A DNA stretch of 64,000 nucleotides, from positions 682,001 through 746,000 of the forward strand of contig CAVYGS010000005.1 of NCBI GenBank assembly GCA_963768185.1, given 5' to 3'. This document shows, piece after piece, positions 36,197 to 45,280 of the stretch. How positions within the stretch are numbered: the first letter of the stretch is position 1; every line of letters begins with the position of its first letter. The notes under the pieces are model-generated. The model ran no database searches. It saw nothing but the letters and a program-made list of their open reading frames with translations, and was not told where the DNA came from. The DNA comes from Palsa-461 sp963768185 (GTDB taxonomy: Bacteria; Actinomycetota; Acidimicrobiia; Acidimicrobiales; RAAP-2). Made by a program: the position numbers and the translations under genes.

Positions 36197-37806
36197 CTAC
36201 TCAAAACCACCGATAAGAGGCCGATAGGGCGGACGCGCATCCGCGGAAAATGCCCCCTGGTCCAGGAAAATGGGGCTGTTCGAAGGTTCCATTCCCTGGC
36301 ACAGGAGGCATCTCTGAGATGAGCTTACGCGTCGGCACGACGTCGCGGGCGATTACCTCCTACGGCGGAGCCGAGCTGTTGCGAGAGACGGCCCGAGCCG
36401 TGGGCCTCGACGATGCGGTCCGGCGATGTCTGCATCTCAAGGCGCGTGCTCGTGGTCTTTCAGAATCAGAGTTCGTCGCGTCGGTGGCCGAGTCGATCGC
36501 ACTGGGCGCCCGCTGTCTCGATGACTTGGCGGTGACTCGGGCCGACGCCGCCCAGGGGATGTTGCGGGGCTACGACGTCCCGGCCCCCCAGACGGCGGGC
36601 GCCTGGCTGCGCCGCTTCACCCTCGGACACATTTCTCAGTTGAACAAGGCGCTCGAGATCGTCCAGCGCAACGCCATCGCTGCCTCGGGGGCGACCGAGG
36701 TGACGCTGGACTTCGACTCCACCTACGTCTTCAGCCGCTCGACCAGGCGTCAGGGCGTCGACCGCACCTACAAGCGCGGGTATGCCCTGCACCCCTTGTT
36801 GTGCTTCGAGGCGTCGTCGGGCGTGGCCATCCACGCCCGACTGCGGCGGGGCAAGGCAGGGCCCTCGAGCGGGATCGGGACTTTTGTGCGAGAGACGCTG
36901 CGCCGGGTGCCGCCTGGGGTGAGGGTGCGCAGCCGGCTCGACTCGGGGTTCTATTCGGGCGCCCTCTTCGAGCAGCTCGAGCGGGCCGGGGTCACCTATC
37001 TGTGCGGCGCTCCGCTCATCCCGGCTCTGCTCAAGGTATGCACGCAAATTGACGATGCACACTGGGCTTCTTGCCTTGACAAGGATGAGGGCGAGGTGGC
37101 CGAGTTCGGCTATCGAATGCGTCAGCGCGGCGCCCGGTTCCGCCGCTACATCGTCAAACGCATCGAACTCGACGAGGGCCAACAGCTCAGCTTCGACGGC
37201 GGGGCGTATCGCTACTGGATCTTTGTGACCAACGACCATGAGCGCAGTGCCGTGGCCCTCGAGTCCGAGCATCGCCACAAGGCCGATGTCGAATCAGGCA
37301 TGCGTGAGCTCAAGTCGAACTTCGGCCTGCACGCCTTCCGCAAACACCAGTTCATGGTCAACTGGGCCTGGCTGCTCCTGGTGTGCCTCGGTCACAACCT
37401 GTGCTGCTGGACCCAGCAGCTCGGACGCCTCGGGGCCGGGCGAGACGGTGGGGAACTTCGCGCCAAGCGACTTCGCTATCGCTATCTGGCCGTCCCCGCC
37501 ATGGTGGTGCGCAGCGGTCGACGCTTCACACTGCGCCTTCACGCCAGCTACCCCTACTTCGAGCAGTTCGTGTCGGCACTCGCCTGCCTCGAGGTCATCC
37601 GACCGCCTCCTGCTTGACCCGAACCCAACGCCGTTGGGGTGAGCCATTGACCTTGCACGCCATCGTGCAGCTTCACCGAGCCGGACCGGACTACCAACCA
37701 GGCTTTCCGCGACATCAGAGCTGTCGGTCGTCCACCATCGACGCCTCGCCGGCGTCCGAACGCGACGGCAACAGCTCAGCGTTCAGTTATCGGTGGTTTT
37801 GAGTAA
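36197..37806 (+). mobile_element. IS1380-family insertion sequence, 1,610 bp
   Basis: A complete element. The left end CTACTCAAAACCACCGATAA (36197-36216) and the reverse complement of the right end (37787-37806, TTACTCAAAACCACCGATAA) match at 19 of 20 positions, differing only at the outermost base. CTAG target duplications flank both ends. It carries one intact transposase and ~190 nt of non-coding DNA before the right end. It lies between the GT4 gene and the glucosidase, two co-directional genes that would otherwise be about 23 nt apart. Intact ends and an open transposase suggest a recent insertion. Confidence 0.9.
36319..37617 (+). CDS. IS1380-family DDE transposase
   Basis: 432 residues from ATG 36319, preceded by AGGAGG; the longer frame from 36250 lacks this. 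The DDE triad is recognisable: Asp in TLDFDSTYVFS (131/133), Asp208 in RSRLDSGFYSG and a Glu in KADVESGMRELK (about 325-330). The RHKADVESGMRELKSNFGL spelling is typical of IS1380/DDE_Tnp_1_4 proteins. No frameshift is seen, so it is probably active. Confidence 0.93.
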   Translation: MSLRVGTTSRAITSYGGAELLRETARAVGLDDAVRRCLHLKARARGLSESEFVASVAESIALGARCLDDLAVTRADAAQGMLRGYDVPAPQTAGAWLRRFTLGHISQLNKALEIVQRNAIAASGATEVTLDFDSTYVFSRSTRRQGVDRTYKRGYALHPLLCFEASSGVAIHARLRRGKAGPSSGIGTFVRETLRRVPPGVRVRSRLDSGFYSGALFEQLERAGVTYLCGAPLIPALLKVCTQIDDAHWASCLDKDEGEVAEFGYRMRQRGARFRRYIVKRIELDEGQQLSFDGGAYRYWIFVTNDHERSAVALESEHRHKADVESGMRELKSNFGLHAFRKHQFMVNWAWLLLVCLGHNLCCWTQQLGRLGAGRDGGELRAKRLRYRYLAVPAMVVRSGRRFTLRLHASYPYFEQFVSALACLEVIRPPPA

Positions 37807-37810
37807 CTAG
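37807..37810. repeat. IS target-site duplication, right copy (CTAG)
   Basis: Second copy of the 4-bp direct repeat bounding the IS1380-family element; partner of 36193-36196. Confidence 0.75.
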
Positions 37811-37829
37811 GGCCGTAGCCATCTGACCC

Positions 37830-38903
37830 TCAGGCTGAACCAGCGATGACGAGGTCGCGGGAACGGGACCGCAAACGAGAGACAGCCGAAATAGCTTGTT
37901 CGTAAACGGCGATGTGCCTCTCGGTCATGCGCTCCATCGAAAAGCACTCTTCGACCCGCTGGCGACAGGCCGTCCGGTCGATCTCATGAACCCGACCGAG
38001 CGCTGCGACGAGGGCCTCCTCATCCGAACGGAGGAACCCCACCACTCCGTCGGCGACGATCTCGGGAGCCGCGCCAAGACGAGTGGTGAGGACCGGAGTG
38101 CCACAGGCCAATGCCTCGACCATGACCATGCCGAACGGTTCGGGCCATGCGATGGGATTGAGAAGACACTCGGCTCCACCGAGCAATTCAAGCTTTCCCT
38201 GACGGTCGACCTCGCCGATATAGGTCACGTCGCGATTCAGCAGTGGACGTACCATTGCTTCGAAGTAAGCGTGCTCTTGGGGTTCACTCATCTTTGCGGC
38301 AATCTTCAACGGAATGCCGGCTCGTCTGGCAATTCTGGCGGCGACATGTGGGGCCTTTCCGGGATGCATTCGACCGAGAAAGAGTGCGTAGCCAGCACCC
38401 CCTTGGCCCATCGGGAAGTCGTCAAGGCAGACCCCGTGATGGATTACCCCCGCGATTGAGACGTCCTGAGCCGTCGAAGCCTGGTGGTGAGAGATCGCGA
38501 TCACCGGAACACGACCCGAGATCGTGCGGTAGAGATCAATGAGCTCTGCATTGAATGGTCCATGGTTAGTTGTGACCACAGGGAGATTTGGGAACGCCGC
38601 CGAGTGGAGCGGACCGACAAGCGTATGGTCGTGCACAACGTCCACGTCTTCGTCTTCGAGACTCCTGTATGCATGAGTGATATGGCGGATCTCGTCAACG
38701 CTGCTCCCCAAGCCGACACCCACCGCCTTCTCAAACGCAAAAATTTTGTGCACGGGGCAGGTGCTGTCCCCAGTCGTGCAAAGAAGGACATGATGTCCGG
38801 CATTCCTCAAACCGCGAGCGAGCGCGTCAAGGACATTTTCGGTCCCGCCATAGGCAGGAGGTGGCACGGGCAACCACGGGGGCGCCACGATGGCGATGCG
38901 CAT
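37830..38903 (-). CDS. GT4-family glycosyltransferase
   Basis: 357 residues with a GT-B fold. The N-terminal PPWLPVPPPAYGGTENV loop is typical of GT4 enzymes that recognise an acceptor near the N-terminus. The C-terminal donor site shows LFLGRMHPGKAPHVA and WPEPFGMVMVEALACGTPVLTT, which contains the EX7E motif. It uses a nucleotide-sugar donor. Before the IS insertion its stop lay ~23 nt upstream of the debranching-type glucosidase. The GT4/glucosidase pair recurs in bacteria and suggests synthesis and remodelling of a glucan or sucrose-like compound. Confidence 0.9.
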   Translation of the reverse strand: MRIAIVAPPWLPVPPPAYGGTENVLDALARGLRNAGHHVLLCTTGDSTCPVHKIFAFEKAVGVGLGSSVDEIRHITHAYRSLEDEDVDVVHDHTLVGPLHSAAFPNLPVVTTNHGPFNAELIDLYRTISGRVPVIAISHHQASTAQDVSIAGVIHHGVCLDDFPMGQGGAGYALFLGRMHPGKAPHVAARIARRAGIPLKIAAKMSEPQEHAYFEAMVRPLLNRDVTYIGEVDRQGKLELLGGAECLLNPIAWPEPFGMVMVEALACGTPVLTTRLGAAPEIVADGVVGFLRSDEEALVAALGRVHEIDRTACRQRVEECFSMERMTERHIAVYEQAISAVSRLRSRSRDLVIAGSA

Positions 38904-39628
38904 TTGAAACCCTTCCTAGAGGCAGGCACAACCGAAGTGATAGGCGCGAACAAAACGATTGGGCATCGCTCGAGCAACCCAGATGCCTCCGGTCAAGCGG
39001 AGATGCCATGGCTCCAACGGGAGGTCCATGGCTCGTTGAGCCAAAATCATCCTAGTCGCTGTGGGCCCCTCTCGCGCGAGGAGCTCCTGACAAGAGTAAC
39101 GAGTGTCGGCTTCCGGTTCGAAACCTTCAGCACAACCGAGTCGTGAACTATTTCTTCCGATCAGCGCCGGGCAACACGTCGCCCGCTTCTGTGTCAAGCG
39201 CGTCTCCAGTCAAGTGTCGCGATACTCCCGTTGCGCGAGTGGCAGGATCCAGACTTGAGTTGTCCGCCGAGGAAGCCGGATCAGGACGCTCGCGGTATCT
39301 GTGCCGGAGCTCCGACCGGAATAATGTGGTGCCCCGGTCCTGGCCGCCAGTGTCAACGTGAGTCGATACGGTCCGCCCGACAACTCTCATGTACCTCACC
39401 CGACCGTGAACGGCAGGTAGGGAGCCCTACTTCCATGGTTCGAGCGAGCGCTCCATTCGCTCGCCGAGAATCGTCCTTCTTGCACCAACCGCTACTGCGG
39501 ACAACGCCGCCACAGCTAATGCGATGTGGGCAAAAACTCCATGGCACTCCTCTGATTTCTTTGGGCACTCAATCTGAATGGTGGCCACGCGCCCGAACTC
39601 AGGTGGTCCAGCGAACACTTCCAGCTGC
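38904..39628. other. Long intergenic region without a supported gene
   Basis: About 725 nt between two minus-strand genes. Short frames are present on both strands. A 75-codon minus frame ending at 39427 has one hydrophobic stretch (HIALAVAALSAVAVGA) and begins inside the small gene at 39629-39880, but it has no clear ribosome binding site. The region probably holds the promoter for the GT4 gene. Confidence 0.45.
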
Positions 39629-39880
39629 TTACATATCGACCTCATCATCTGCATATGGGACGGGATGGTTTCCACCCAGCTCGACGAACCGTTCGTTCAG
39701 AGCATGGGCGATGAGATCGCGGTCGTGGGTGCTTGGGCAAAGCGCTCCATAGAGGAAGGCCTCGACCTCGAACGCGGTGCTCATCCCACCCAACTCGAAG
39801 TACCGCAACCAAAGTTCGCCGTGGGAAAGCAGGGCGTCCCGACGATATTCGTCGAGCGTGCTCGTTGATGGGCTATCCAC
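39629..39880 (-). CDS. Small conserved-looking protein coupled to the ANTAR gene
   Basis: 83 residues from GTG 39880, which overlaps the stop of the STAS-GAF-ANTAR gene by 8 nt, an arrangement typical of translational coupling. The sequence is clearly protein-like: LSHGELWLRYFELGGMS, then EVEAFLYGAL, DRDLIAHALNERF and ELGGNHPVPY. I recall similar short actinobacterial proteins beside ANTAR and GAF regulators, but know of no function. It is acidic, helical and soluble, and may modulate the neighbouring regulator. Confidence 0.6.
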   Translation of the reverse strand: MDSPSTSTLDEYRRDALLSHGELWLRYFELGGMSTAFEVEAFLYGALCPSTHDRDLIAHALNERFVELGGNHPVPYADDEVDM

Positions 39881-40997
39881 AACGATATTCCGACGCTCGG
39901 ATGTGCAAGTCCCGCTCTTCGCGGTGGGTGGAGTCCACCACGTCCCTCGCTCCTTCGCGGAGTGGCTGACCCGACGCGAGAGAGGCGCGTCGCAGGACGT
40001 CGAAGGCCTCCTTCTCGCCGATGTCCTCGCGTTCCATGATGATGCCCTGCGCCTCAGCGATGGTCTCTCTAATCCGTAGCGCTGCTTGGACTCGGATGGC
40101 CAGTTGGTTGTCACTAAGGTCGGCACCGGCCGCCGTTAGGACTATGGAAGCCTCGGTGGCCAACACACCGGCGAGTTCCTGCTCTTGGGCTGCAAAGGCG
40201 GTCGCGGTTCGCGAATAGATGTTGAGAGCCCCCACGGGGTGGTCCCGTGCCAGGAGCGGTGACGAGAGAATCGCGCTAATACCCAGGGCTCGTGCCTTCG
40301 GCGTAAAAGTTGGCCACCGAGTCTCGGCCTCGAGTGACTCCGCATGGAACCAACGTCCGGCAATGGAGGCGTCGATGCAAGGGCCTTCGCCGGCGACGTA
40401 CTGCTCGGAGTCCATGTCCAAGATCGTCTGGTCACTCGCGGCGACGGTCGTAAGCCGACCATGACGACGAAGACTCACGCTCGCGCCGTCGGCACCACCA
40501 ACTGTGATGCGAACAAGCGCCACCACCAACCCCAGTGCGGCGTCGACCACGTCCTCATTTGCAGGGATGGACGTCACCACCCTCGTGCCGGGGTCCGCCT
40601 CAGCGGGCACCGAGCTGGTCGGAGACAGAAACGCTGGGGCTACCTGCTCAGGACCGAGGCGATCCGGCCGCTCCAGGTTGAGCCGTTCGGACAACCGATT
40701 GAGGTCAAGCGCCCTGGCCACCTCGGTCGACGAGGATCGAATTGTGAGACGGCTGCCCGAGGCCACGAGGGTGCTTGCAGCGCTGACGATCGTCGCCAAT
40801 CCGGAGGCGTCGATGGAGCTCATGTCGGAGAGGTCCAAGAGGGCGGAGGGATACCCGCTGGCGATGACCGCCTCGAGAAATGGGCGGAACACAGGGACGG
40901 TGACGTGCTCGACCTCACCTCGAACGTCGAGCACGGCCTGGTCCCCGTCGAAACGGGCAGAGACGCTGAAGCCGGCGAAGCGGCCCTCGGCCGTCAC
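39873..40997 (-). CDS. STAS-GAF-ANTAR regulator
   Basis: 374 residues from GTG 40997. Residues ~10-105 are an anti-anti-sigma STAS domain with LLDLSDMSSIDASGLATIV, whose Ser is the phosphorylatable position. Residues ~150-300 form a GAF domain (EGPCIDASIAGRWF, then SSPLLARDHPVGALNIYSR). Residues ~305-365 are an ANTAR RNA-binding domain (ETIAEAQGIIMERE, then AFDVLRRAS). ANTAR domains bind tandem hairpins in nascent RNA and prevent termination. Combining STAS with GAF-ANTAR links partner-switching stress signalling to antitermination. Confidence 0.9.
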   Translation of the reverse strand: MTAEGRFAGFSVSARFDGDQAVLDVRGEVEHVTVPVFRPFLEAVIASGYPSALLDLSDMSSIDASGLATIVSAASTLVASGSRLTIRSSSTEVARALDLNRLSERLNLERPDRLGPEQVAPAFLSPTSSVPAEADPGTRVVTSIPANEDVVDAALGLVVALVRITVGGADGASVSLRRHGRLTTVAASDQTILDMDSEQYVAGEGPCIDASIAGRWFHAESLEAETRWPTFTPKARALGISAILSSPLLARDHPVGALNIYSRTATAFAAQEQELAGVLATEASIVLTAAGADLSDNQLAIRVQAALRIRETIAEAQGIIMEREDIGEKEAFDVLRRASLASGQPLREGARDVVDSTHREERDLHIRASEYRCG

Positions 40998-41292
40998 CCC
41001 GTCACACTCAATCGCGGGCCCACATTGGTCACGTCGTCGGCAGACGACAGGTCAGAAAGGAGCCCACCGGGGACGCTCCGAAGGACGAAGGCAAGTCCCC
41101 TTTTGATCGACAGCGAGGGGCTCAACACGAAGCCGCAGCCTCCGAGGCACATGGCCGGCCGACGCCGACCGTTCCCAATCCCTCGCTGTCGAAAGTGCGA
41201 TTGACCCTAACACCTTTCCCTGGGCGCGGATTGGGGGCGGATTACAAGATGGCTTTTCGGCGCGATAATTGGGCACAAGGAGTGGCTGACCT

Positions 41293-42090
41293 ATGGATCC
41301 CGACGAGCATGGGCACCCCCAACATGGGGCCATCGTGGACGGAGACCCGAGCTCAGAGCTCGTGGCCAATTTCTCTGACACGGCTCGGATCCTGTTCACC
41401 GCGGGGAGCGTCGCCGACACGTTGGCCCAGGTCCTGGAATTGGCCGTCGCGACCATCGACGGCTGCGACTTCGCCGGAATATTCCTTCTCGAGCAAGACG
41501 TGGTCACCTCTCCGGTACACACAGATGCGATCGTGGACGAGGTCGACGCACTGCAGCAGGAAAATGGCGAGGGACCCTGCCTTGACGCCATTGCCCATCG
41601 CCAGATCTTCTACGCCGACGACCCGGCCGACGACCCGCGCTGGCCCCGCTTCGGGCCCCAAGCGGACGCGGCTGGGATACGAAGTGTGTTGGCACTCCCG
41701 TTGGCCACCAACGGCAGCCGGGGGGCGCTCAATCTCTATGCCCGCTACCCAGCCGCCTTCGGAGTCGCCGACCGCGCTAAGGGGGTGATCCTGGCGTCGT
41801 TGGCAGGCCTTGCCGTCTCAATCGCCCGCTCCCACGAGGACGAGGAGCGCCGCGCCGGCAACCTCAACTCAGCTCTTGCCACTCGAGAGCTGATCGGCCA
41901 GGCTCAGGGGATCTTGATGGAGCGTGAGCGGATCACCTCAGATCAGGCCTTCGACATCTTGCGTCGAGCGTCCCAGCATTTGAATCGCAAACTGCGAGAT
42001 GTCGCCCAGGACCTCGTGGACACTGGAGCGAGACCGGAAACAGGCGTCTCCGACTCACCATCGAGCGAGACGGGGCCCGAGACACTCTGA
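41293..42090 (+). CDS. GAF-ANTAR transcription antitermination regulator
   Basis: 265 residues from ATG 41293 with AAGGAG 10 nt upstream. A GAF sensory domain (about residues 25-170: EGPCLDAIAHRQIFYADD, then ALPLATNGSRGALNLYA) is followed by ANTAR (ELIGQAQGILMER, then AFDILRRASQHLNRKLRD). It is divergent from the STAS-GAF-ANTAR gene, and the GAF sequences are clearly related, suggesting duplication. The C-terminal 158 nt are covered antisense by the membrane-protein frame ending at 41933. Confidence 0.92.
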   Translation: MDPDEHGHPQHGAIVDGDPSSELVANFSDTARILFTAGSVADTLAQVLELAVATIDGCDFAGIFLLEQDVVTSPVHTDAIVDEVDALQQENGEGPCLDAIAHRQIFYADDPADDPRWPRFGPQADAAGIRSVLALPLATNGSRGALNLYARYPAAFGVADRAKGVILASLAGLAVSIARSHEDEERRAGNLNSALATRELIGQAQGILMERERITSDQAFDILRRASQHLNRKLRDVAQDLVDTGARPETGVSDSPSSETGPETL

Positions 42091-42913
42091 TCTCGGGTCC
42101 AGGATCCAGGTGGTCCGGGACACCGATAGCGCTCACAGAGACCCGTTGGCGACGCGCGTCTGATGCCCCCCATTGAACAGAGTATCCCCCGCGCCTCATG
42201 GTCAGACCGAACCCGTGAATTGATAGGAAGATCGCTCCAGCAGTGAGTCCCCATGTAATGCCGGTCCGTTCGAGAACGAAGGCTTGGAGCGACGATGAGA
42301 TCAACAGCCAAGCCACCAGACCCGAGTTCACCAGTAACACCGCGGCCCACATGAGAGAGATCCGAATGAAGAACTGCTGCACCCGGGGTAGGAGCAATAG
42401 CGCAGGATCGAGCGGGCAGAAGTCATGTGCGAACCGTTGGGTGAACGGACGTCGAACGATCGCAGAAGCCACCAAAACAAGCGCGATAACCACTGTGCCG
42501 AGGAGAGGCTGGGCAAAGTAGAGAAAAGAACTCCCGGTCACAAATGACACAGTGGTTCGGACGGTAAGCAGAAGTGTGCCGAGAATGAGCAGCATGGAGA
42601 CCCGTTCTCCTCGGATCAGCCGCCGACCAACAGCCAGGTATGACCACGAGAGGGCGGCAATGAGTGCGGGACGCAATCCGGCCGCTACTAAAAAGAGGTA
42701 AAAGATACCTACCGGTGCAACAAGCCCTTCGGCCACCGTCGGAACAGCGCGCCGAAGTGCCGCTCGCGCGGACGGCATGTGAACGATCGACCCATCAACT
42801 GGGTCACAGTTGATGGCGAACACAGGAGCGCGGGTGTCAGCAGGCAATGGCGCTACGCCAGGGTTCGCGTGAACGTCGGACGGTGGTCGAACCCTGATCG
42901 ATCTCGCCCTCAT
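41933..42913 (-). CDS. VC0807-like polytopic membrane protein
   Basis: About 326 residues from ATG 42913; ATG 42964 or 42778 are alternatives, none with a good ribosome binding site. The recognisable part is residues ~45-240: PSARAALRRAVPTVAEGLVAP, ALSWSYLAVGRRLIRGERV, FLYFAQPLLGTVVIALVLV and RFAHDFCPLDP, with five or six membrane segments. The family occurs widely in actinobacteria without known function. The last ~85 residues are Arg/Pro/Ser-rich, lack family resemblance and lie opposite the ANTAR gene, so the native stop may have been lost to a small indel. Confidence 0.65.
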   Translation of the reverse strand: MRARSIRVRPPSDVHANPGVAPLPADTRAPVFAINCDPVDGSIVHMPSARAALRRAVPTVAEGLVAPVGIFYLFLVAAGLRPALIAALSWSYLAVGRRLIRGERVSMLLILGTLLLTVRTTVSFVTGSSFLYFAQPLLGTVVIALVLVASAIVRRPFTQRFAHDFCPLDPALLLLPRVQQFFIRISLMWAAVLLVNSGLVAWLLISSSLQAFVLERTGITWGLTAGAIFLSIHGFGLTMRRGGYSVQWGASDARRQRVSVSAIGVPDHLDPGPEIRVSRAPSRSMVSRRRLFPVSLQCPRGPGRHLAVCDSNAGTLDARCRRPDLR

Positions 42914-42964
42914 CGACGGTAGATGAGAACGACGATGCCAAGAATGATCATGGCAAGATCGCAA

Positions 42965-43418
42965 CTCTCCGAGAGCAGTGGGTCCGCTTCAGCCGACCGG
43001 TCAACCCACACTGTCGGAGTCGATGGCGACCATAACACCCCTCGAGGGCGAGAGACCGGAGCCCGCACCTGCCCCACTCGGGCGGCCTCGTGACCGTTTC
43101 TTGGGCCAGGCATCGGGAGCAGACCCGAGAGATGTCGCCAGCGTTGTGCCTCCGGTCAGATCTTCTGTTTCGCGCTCCCACTGGAGCGGACCGAAGCAAG
43201 GTCACTTTCTTCTGATGCGCTCACCCCGGTGCCCGCGAGTTGCTATCGTGGGGGTGCCTTCGACAGCAGGGCGTTGGCCCCGGTTTTTGCTCCGAATCCT
43301 GAAGGTTGGCCCTGACGCATCTTGAGTTGTCCGAGGCAGACAAGCGCCTCCTTTGGCCCCGGCTGTACCAAACGCGCGGCGCCTGTCTCCTGCACTTCTT
43401 TCAGCTGAAGGCGTTCAT
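42965..43418. other. Intergenic region, no supported gene
   Basis: About 450 nt between the divergent membrane-protein and desaturase genes. Short frames on both strands lack motifs and ribosome binding sites. It probably contains both promoters, but I see no strong -35/-10 pair. Confidence 0.4.
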
Positions 43419-44522
43419 ATGACGGCTGCTGCTTCGACACTCCTAGAGACACGGCCCAAGGTGACCAGTGCCGGTGCTGTCGCTTCGCCGGACGTACCGT
43501 TGGGACGTCTTCAGGTCGCGATCACGCTGCTCATTCTTCTGGGACCCTTGGTTGGCGTCTTCGCGGCTGCGTTATCGCTGCTTGGGCACTTCCCCACGAT
43601 CCTCGACATCGTCCTCGCATTGGCTTTCTACGCGATCACTGGCCACGGCGTGACGGCCGGGTTTCACCGATTGTTCGCTCATCGGAGCTTCCACGCGCGA
43701 CGGATCGTCAAGATCGCGCTTGCTCTCGCCGGCTCCTTGGCCTTTGAGGGAGCCGTGATCGGATGGGTGGCAAATCATCGTCGGCATCATGCCTACACCG
43801 ACCGGATCGGAGATCCTCATTCCCCCCATCTCGGGGTTGGCGGGCCCTGGTCACAACTCCGTGGAGCTTTCCATGCGCACGTCGGTTGGCTGCTCCAGGG
43901 CCAATCGACTGACGTCAAACGTTGGGCACCGGACCTGGTCTCCGATCCAGACCTCGTCTTGGTCGATCGCCTTTTCCCGATCCTGTGCGTCATCTCCTTG
44001 GGGGCGCCCACACTCATAGGTTGGGCTGTGACCGGAACCGCATCGGGAGCCCTGGGCGCGTTCATCTGGGCCGGCCTGGTCAGAGTGTTTGTGCTCCAGC
44101 ACGCCACCTTCGCAGTCAACTCAGCCTGCCACATCTGGGGATCCCGACCCTTCACGACGCGCGCTTCCGACCGAGCGACAAATTTCGCCCCCCTCGCCAT
44201 ATTCTCGATGGGCGAGAACTGGCACAACCTGCACCACTCGCTCCCGCGTTCAGCGCGCCATGGTGTGGATCGTGGCCAACTCGACTCCACGGCGCGGTTG
44301 ATCAGACTGCTTGAGTTGGGCGGGCTCATCTCAGATGTTCAGTGGCCTTCGCCTCAGGTGCTCGATGCGCGACGCCAGGTAGGAGAATCGGGGCCTCCAG
44401 AATCCACATCCGGTCAGCCGATTGACTTGCGAGCGGACGTCGGCGGGGGGGAAGCTGTCGTGGTCATCGATTACTTGGTGCCGCCCGGAGAACGGGACAA
44501 GCTTGACTTGACCAGTCTGTAA
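43419..44522 (+). CDS. Acyl-CoA/fatty-acid desaturase (delta-9 type)
   Basis: 367 residues from ATG 43419. Three histidine boxes of the membrane di-iron desaturases are present: HRLFAH, HRRHH and HNLHH (in ENWHNLHHSLPRSARHG). Four hydrophobic segments frame them. It inserts a cis double bond into acyl chains with O2 and an electron donor. The C-terminal ~65 residues are a polar extension not needed for the fold (PPESTSGQPIDLRADVGGG), possibly degenerate. Its TAA is followed with zero spacing by the ATG of the DUF6629 gene. Confidence 0.92.
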   Translation: MTAAASTLLETRPKVTSAGAVASPDVPLGRLQVAITLLILLGPLVGVFAAALSLLGHFPTILDIVLALAFYAITGHGVTAGFHRLFAHRSFHARRIVKIALALAGSLAFEGAVIGWVANHRRHHAYTDRIGDPHSPHLGVGGPWSQLRGAFHAHVGWLLQGQSTDVKRWAPDLVSDPDLVLVDRLFPILCVISLGAPTLIGWAVTGTASGALGAFIWAGLVRVFVLQHATFAVNSACHIWGSRPFTTRASDRATNFAPLAIFSMGENWHNLHHSLPRSARHGVDRGQLDSTARLIRLLELGGLISDVQWPSPQVLDARRQVGESGPPESTSGQPIDLRADVGGGEAVVVIDYLVPPGERDKLDLTSL

Positions 44523-45200
44523 ATGTGCTTTTCGCCTCAGGCCGATCTTGTCGGTGGCGTCGTGATCGGAGCGATCGGGGTCGATGCTGTTCGCCACGTG
44601 AAAAAGCGCCACGGTCACGTTGCACTGGCCACGCTGCCGCTGCTTCTCGGGTTCCACCAGTTCACCGAGGCGTTCGTCTGGTGGGGATTACAGGGTCACG
44701 TTCCGCACGAACTTGAGCGAGTCGCCCTCTGGGTGTACTTGCTGATCGCTTTCGTTGTCCTCCCGGTTTACGTGCCTGTAGCCGTCCTGTTGAACGAACC
44801 ATTACTGCGTCGTCGACGGGCTATGACCCCGCTGGCTCTCCTGGGCGTGATCGTCGCCAGTGTCTTGTTTGCAGCGATGATTCGCGGTCCGGTCAACGTG
44901 CGACTGCGGCCATACCACCTCGCGTACAGCATTGCGCTCCACGACGGAGGGTTCATCGTTGCCCTCTACGTGTTAGCCATCTGCGGAACATTGCTCCTCT
45001 CAAGCACTCGCCGCGTCGTCGTGTTCGGCATGGTCAACCTGGCGGCCGTTGCTGTCATCGCCTGGCTCACGATCGATGGGTTCGCCTCTGTCTGGTGTGG
45101 CTGGGCCGCGGTCTCAAGTGCTGCCATTGCTCTCCATATTCGAGTTGGCTCCCGACGGGTAGCCCCGCTCGTTGCCAGCGTTGATGTTCAGCAGAACTGA
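44523..45200 (+). CDS. DUF6629 family integral membrane protein
   Basis: 225 residues starting with the characteristic MCFSPQADLVGGVVIGAIG, followed by HQFTEAFVWWGLQG. About seven hydrophobic helices. The family is common in actinobacteria and of unknown function; the N-terminal Met-Cys-Phe-Ser is strongly conserved. It abuts the desaturase stop, so translation is probably coupled and the product may be connected with membrane-lipid adaptation (inference). Confidence 0.82.
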   Translation: MCFSPQADLVGGVVIGAIGVDAVRHVKKRHGHVALATLPLLLGFHQFTEAFVWWGLQGHVPHELERVALWVYLLIAFVVLPVYVPVAVLLNEPLLRRRRAMTPLALLGVIVASVLFAAMIRGPVNVRLRPYHLAYSIALHDGGFIVALYVLAICGTLLLSSTRRVVVFGMVNLAAVAVIAWLTIDGFASVWCGWAAVSSAAIALHIRVGSRRVAPLVASVDVQQN

Positions 45201-45280
45201 ACTCAGGAGCGCGACACCCAGGCCGTCTAACCCATCATCCCCGTGTTGTGGGCACGCGGGACCTTCATCGAATGACCTCT

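Noticed and set aside
36466..37278. Minus-strand frame inside the IS element
   Set aside because: Lies opposite the transposase and has no homology-like features; IS1380 elements encode a single protein.
39427..39675. Possible 75-82-codon minus-strand frame with one hydrophobic segment
   Set aside because: Overlaps the better-supported small gene at 39629-39880, no clear ribosome binding site; left undecided and not listed.
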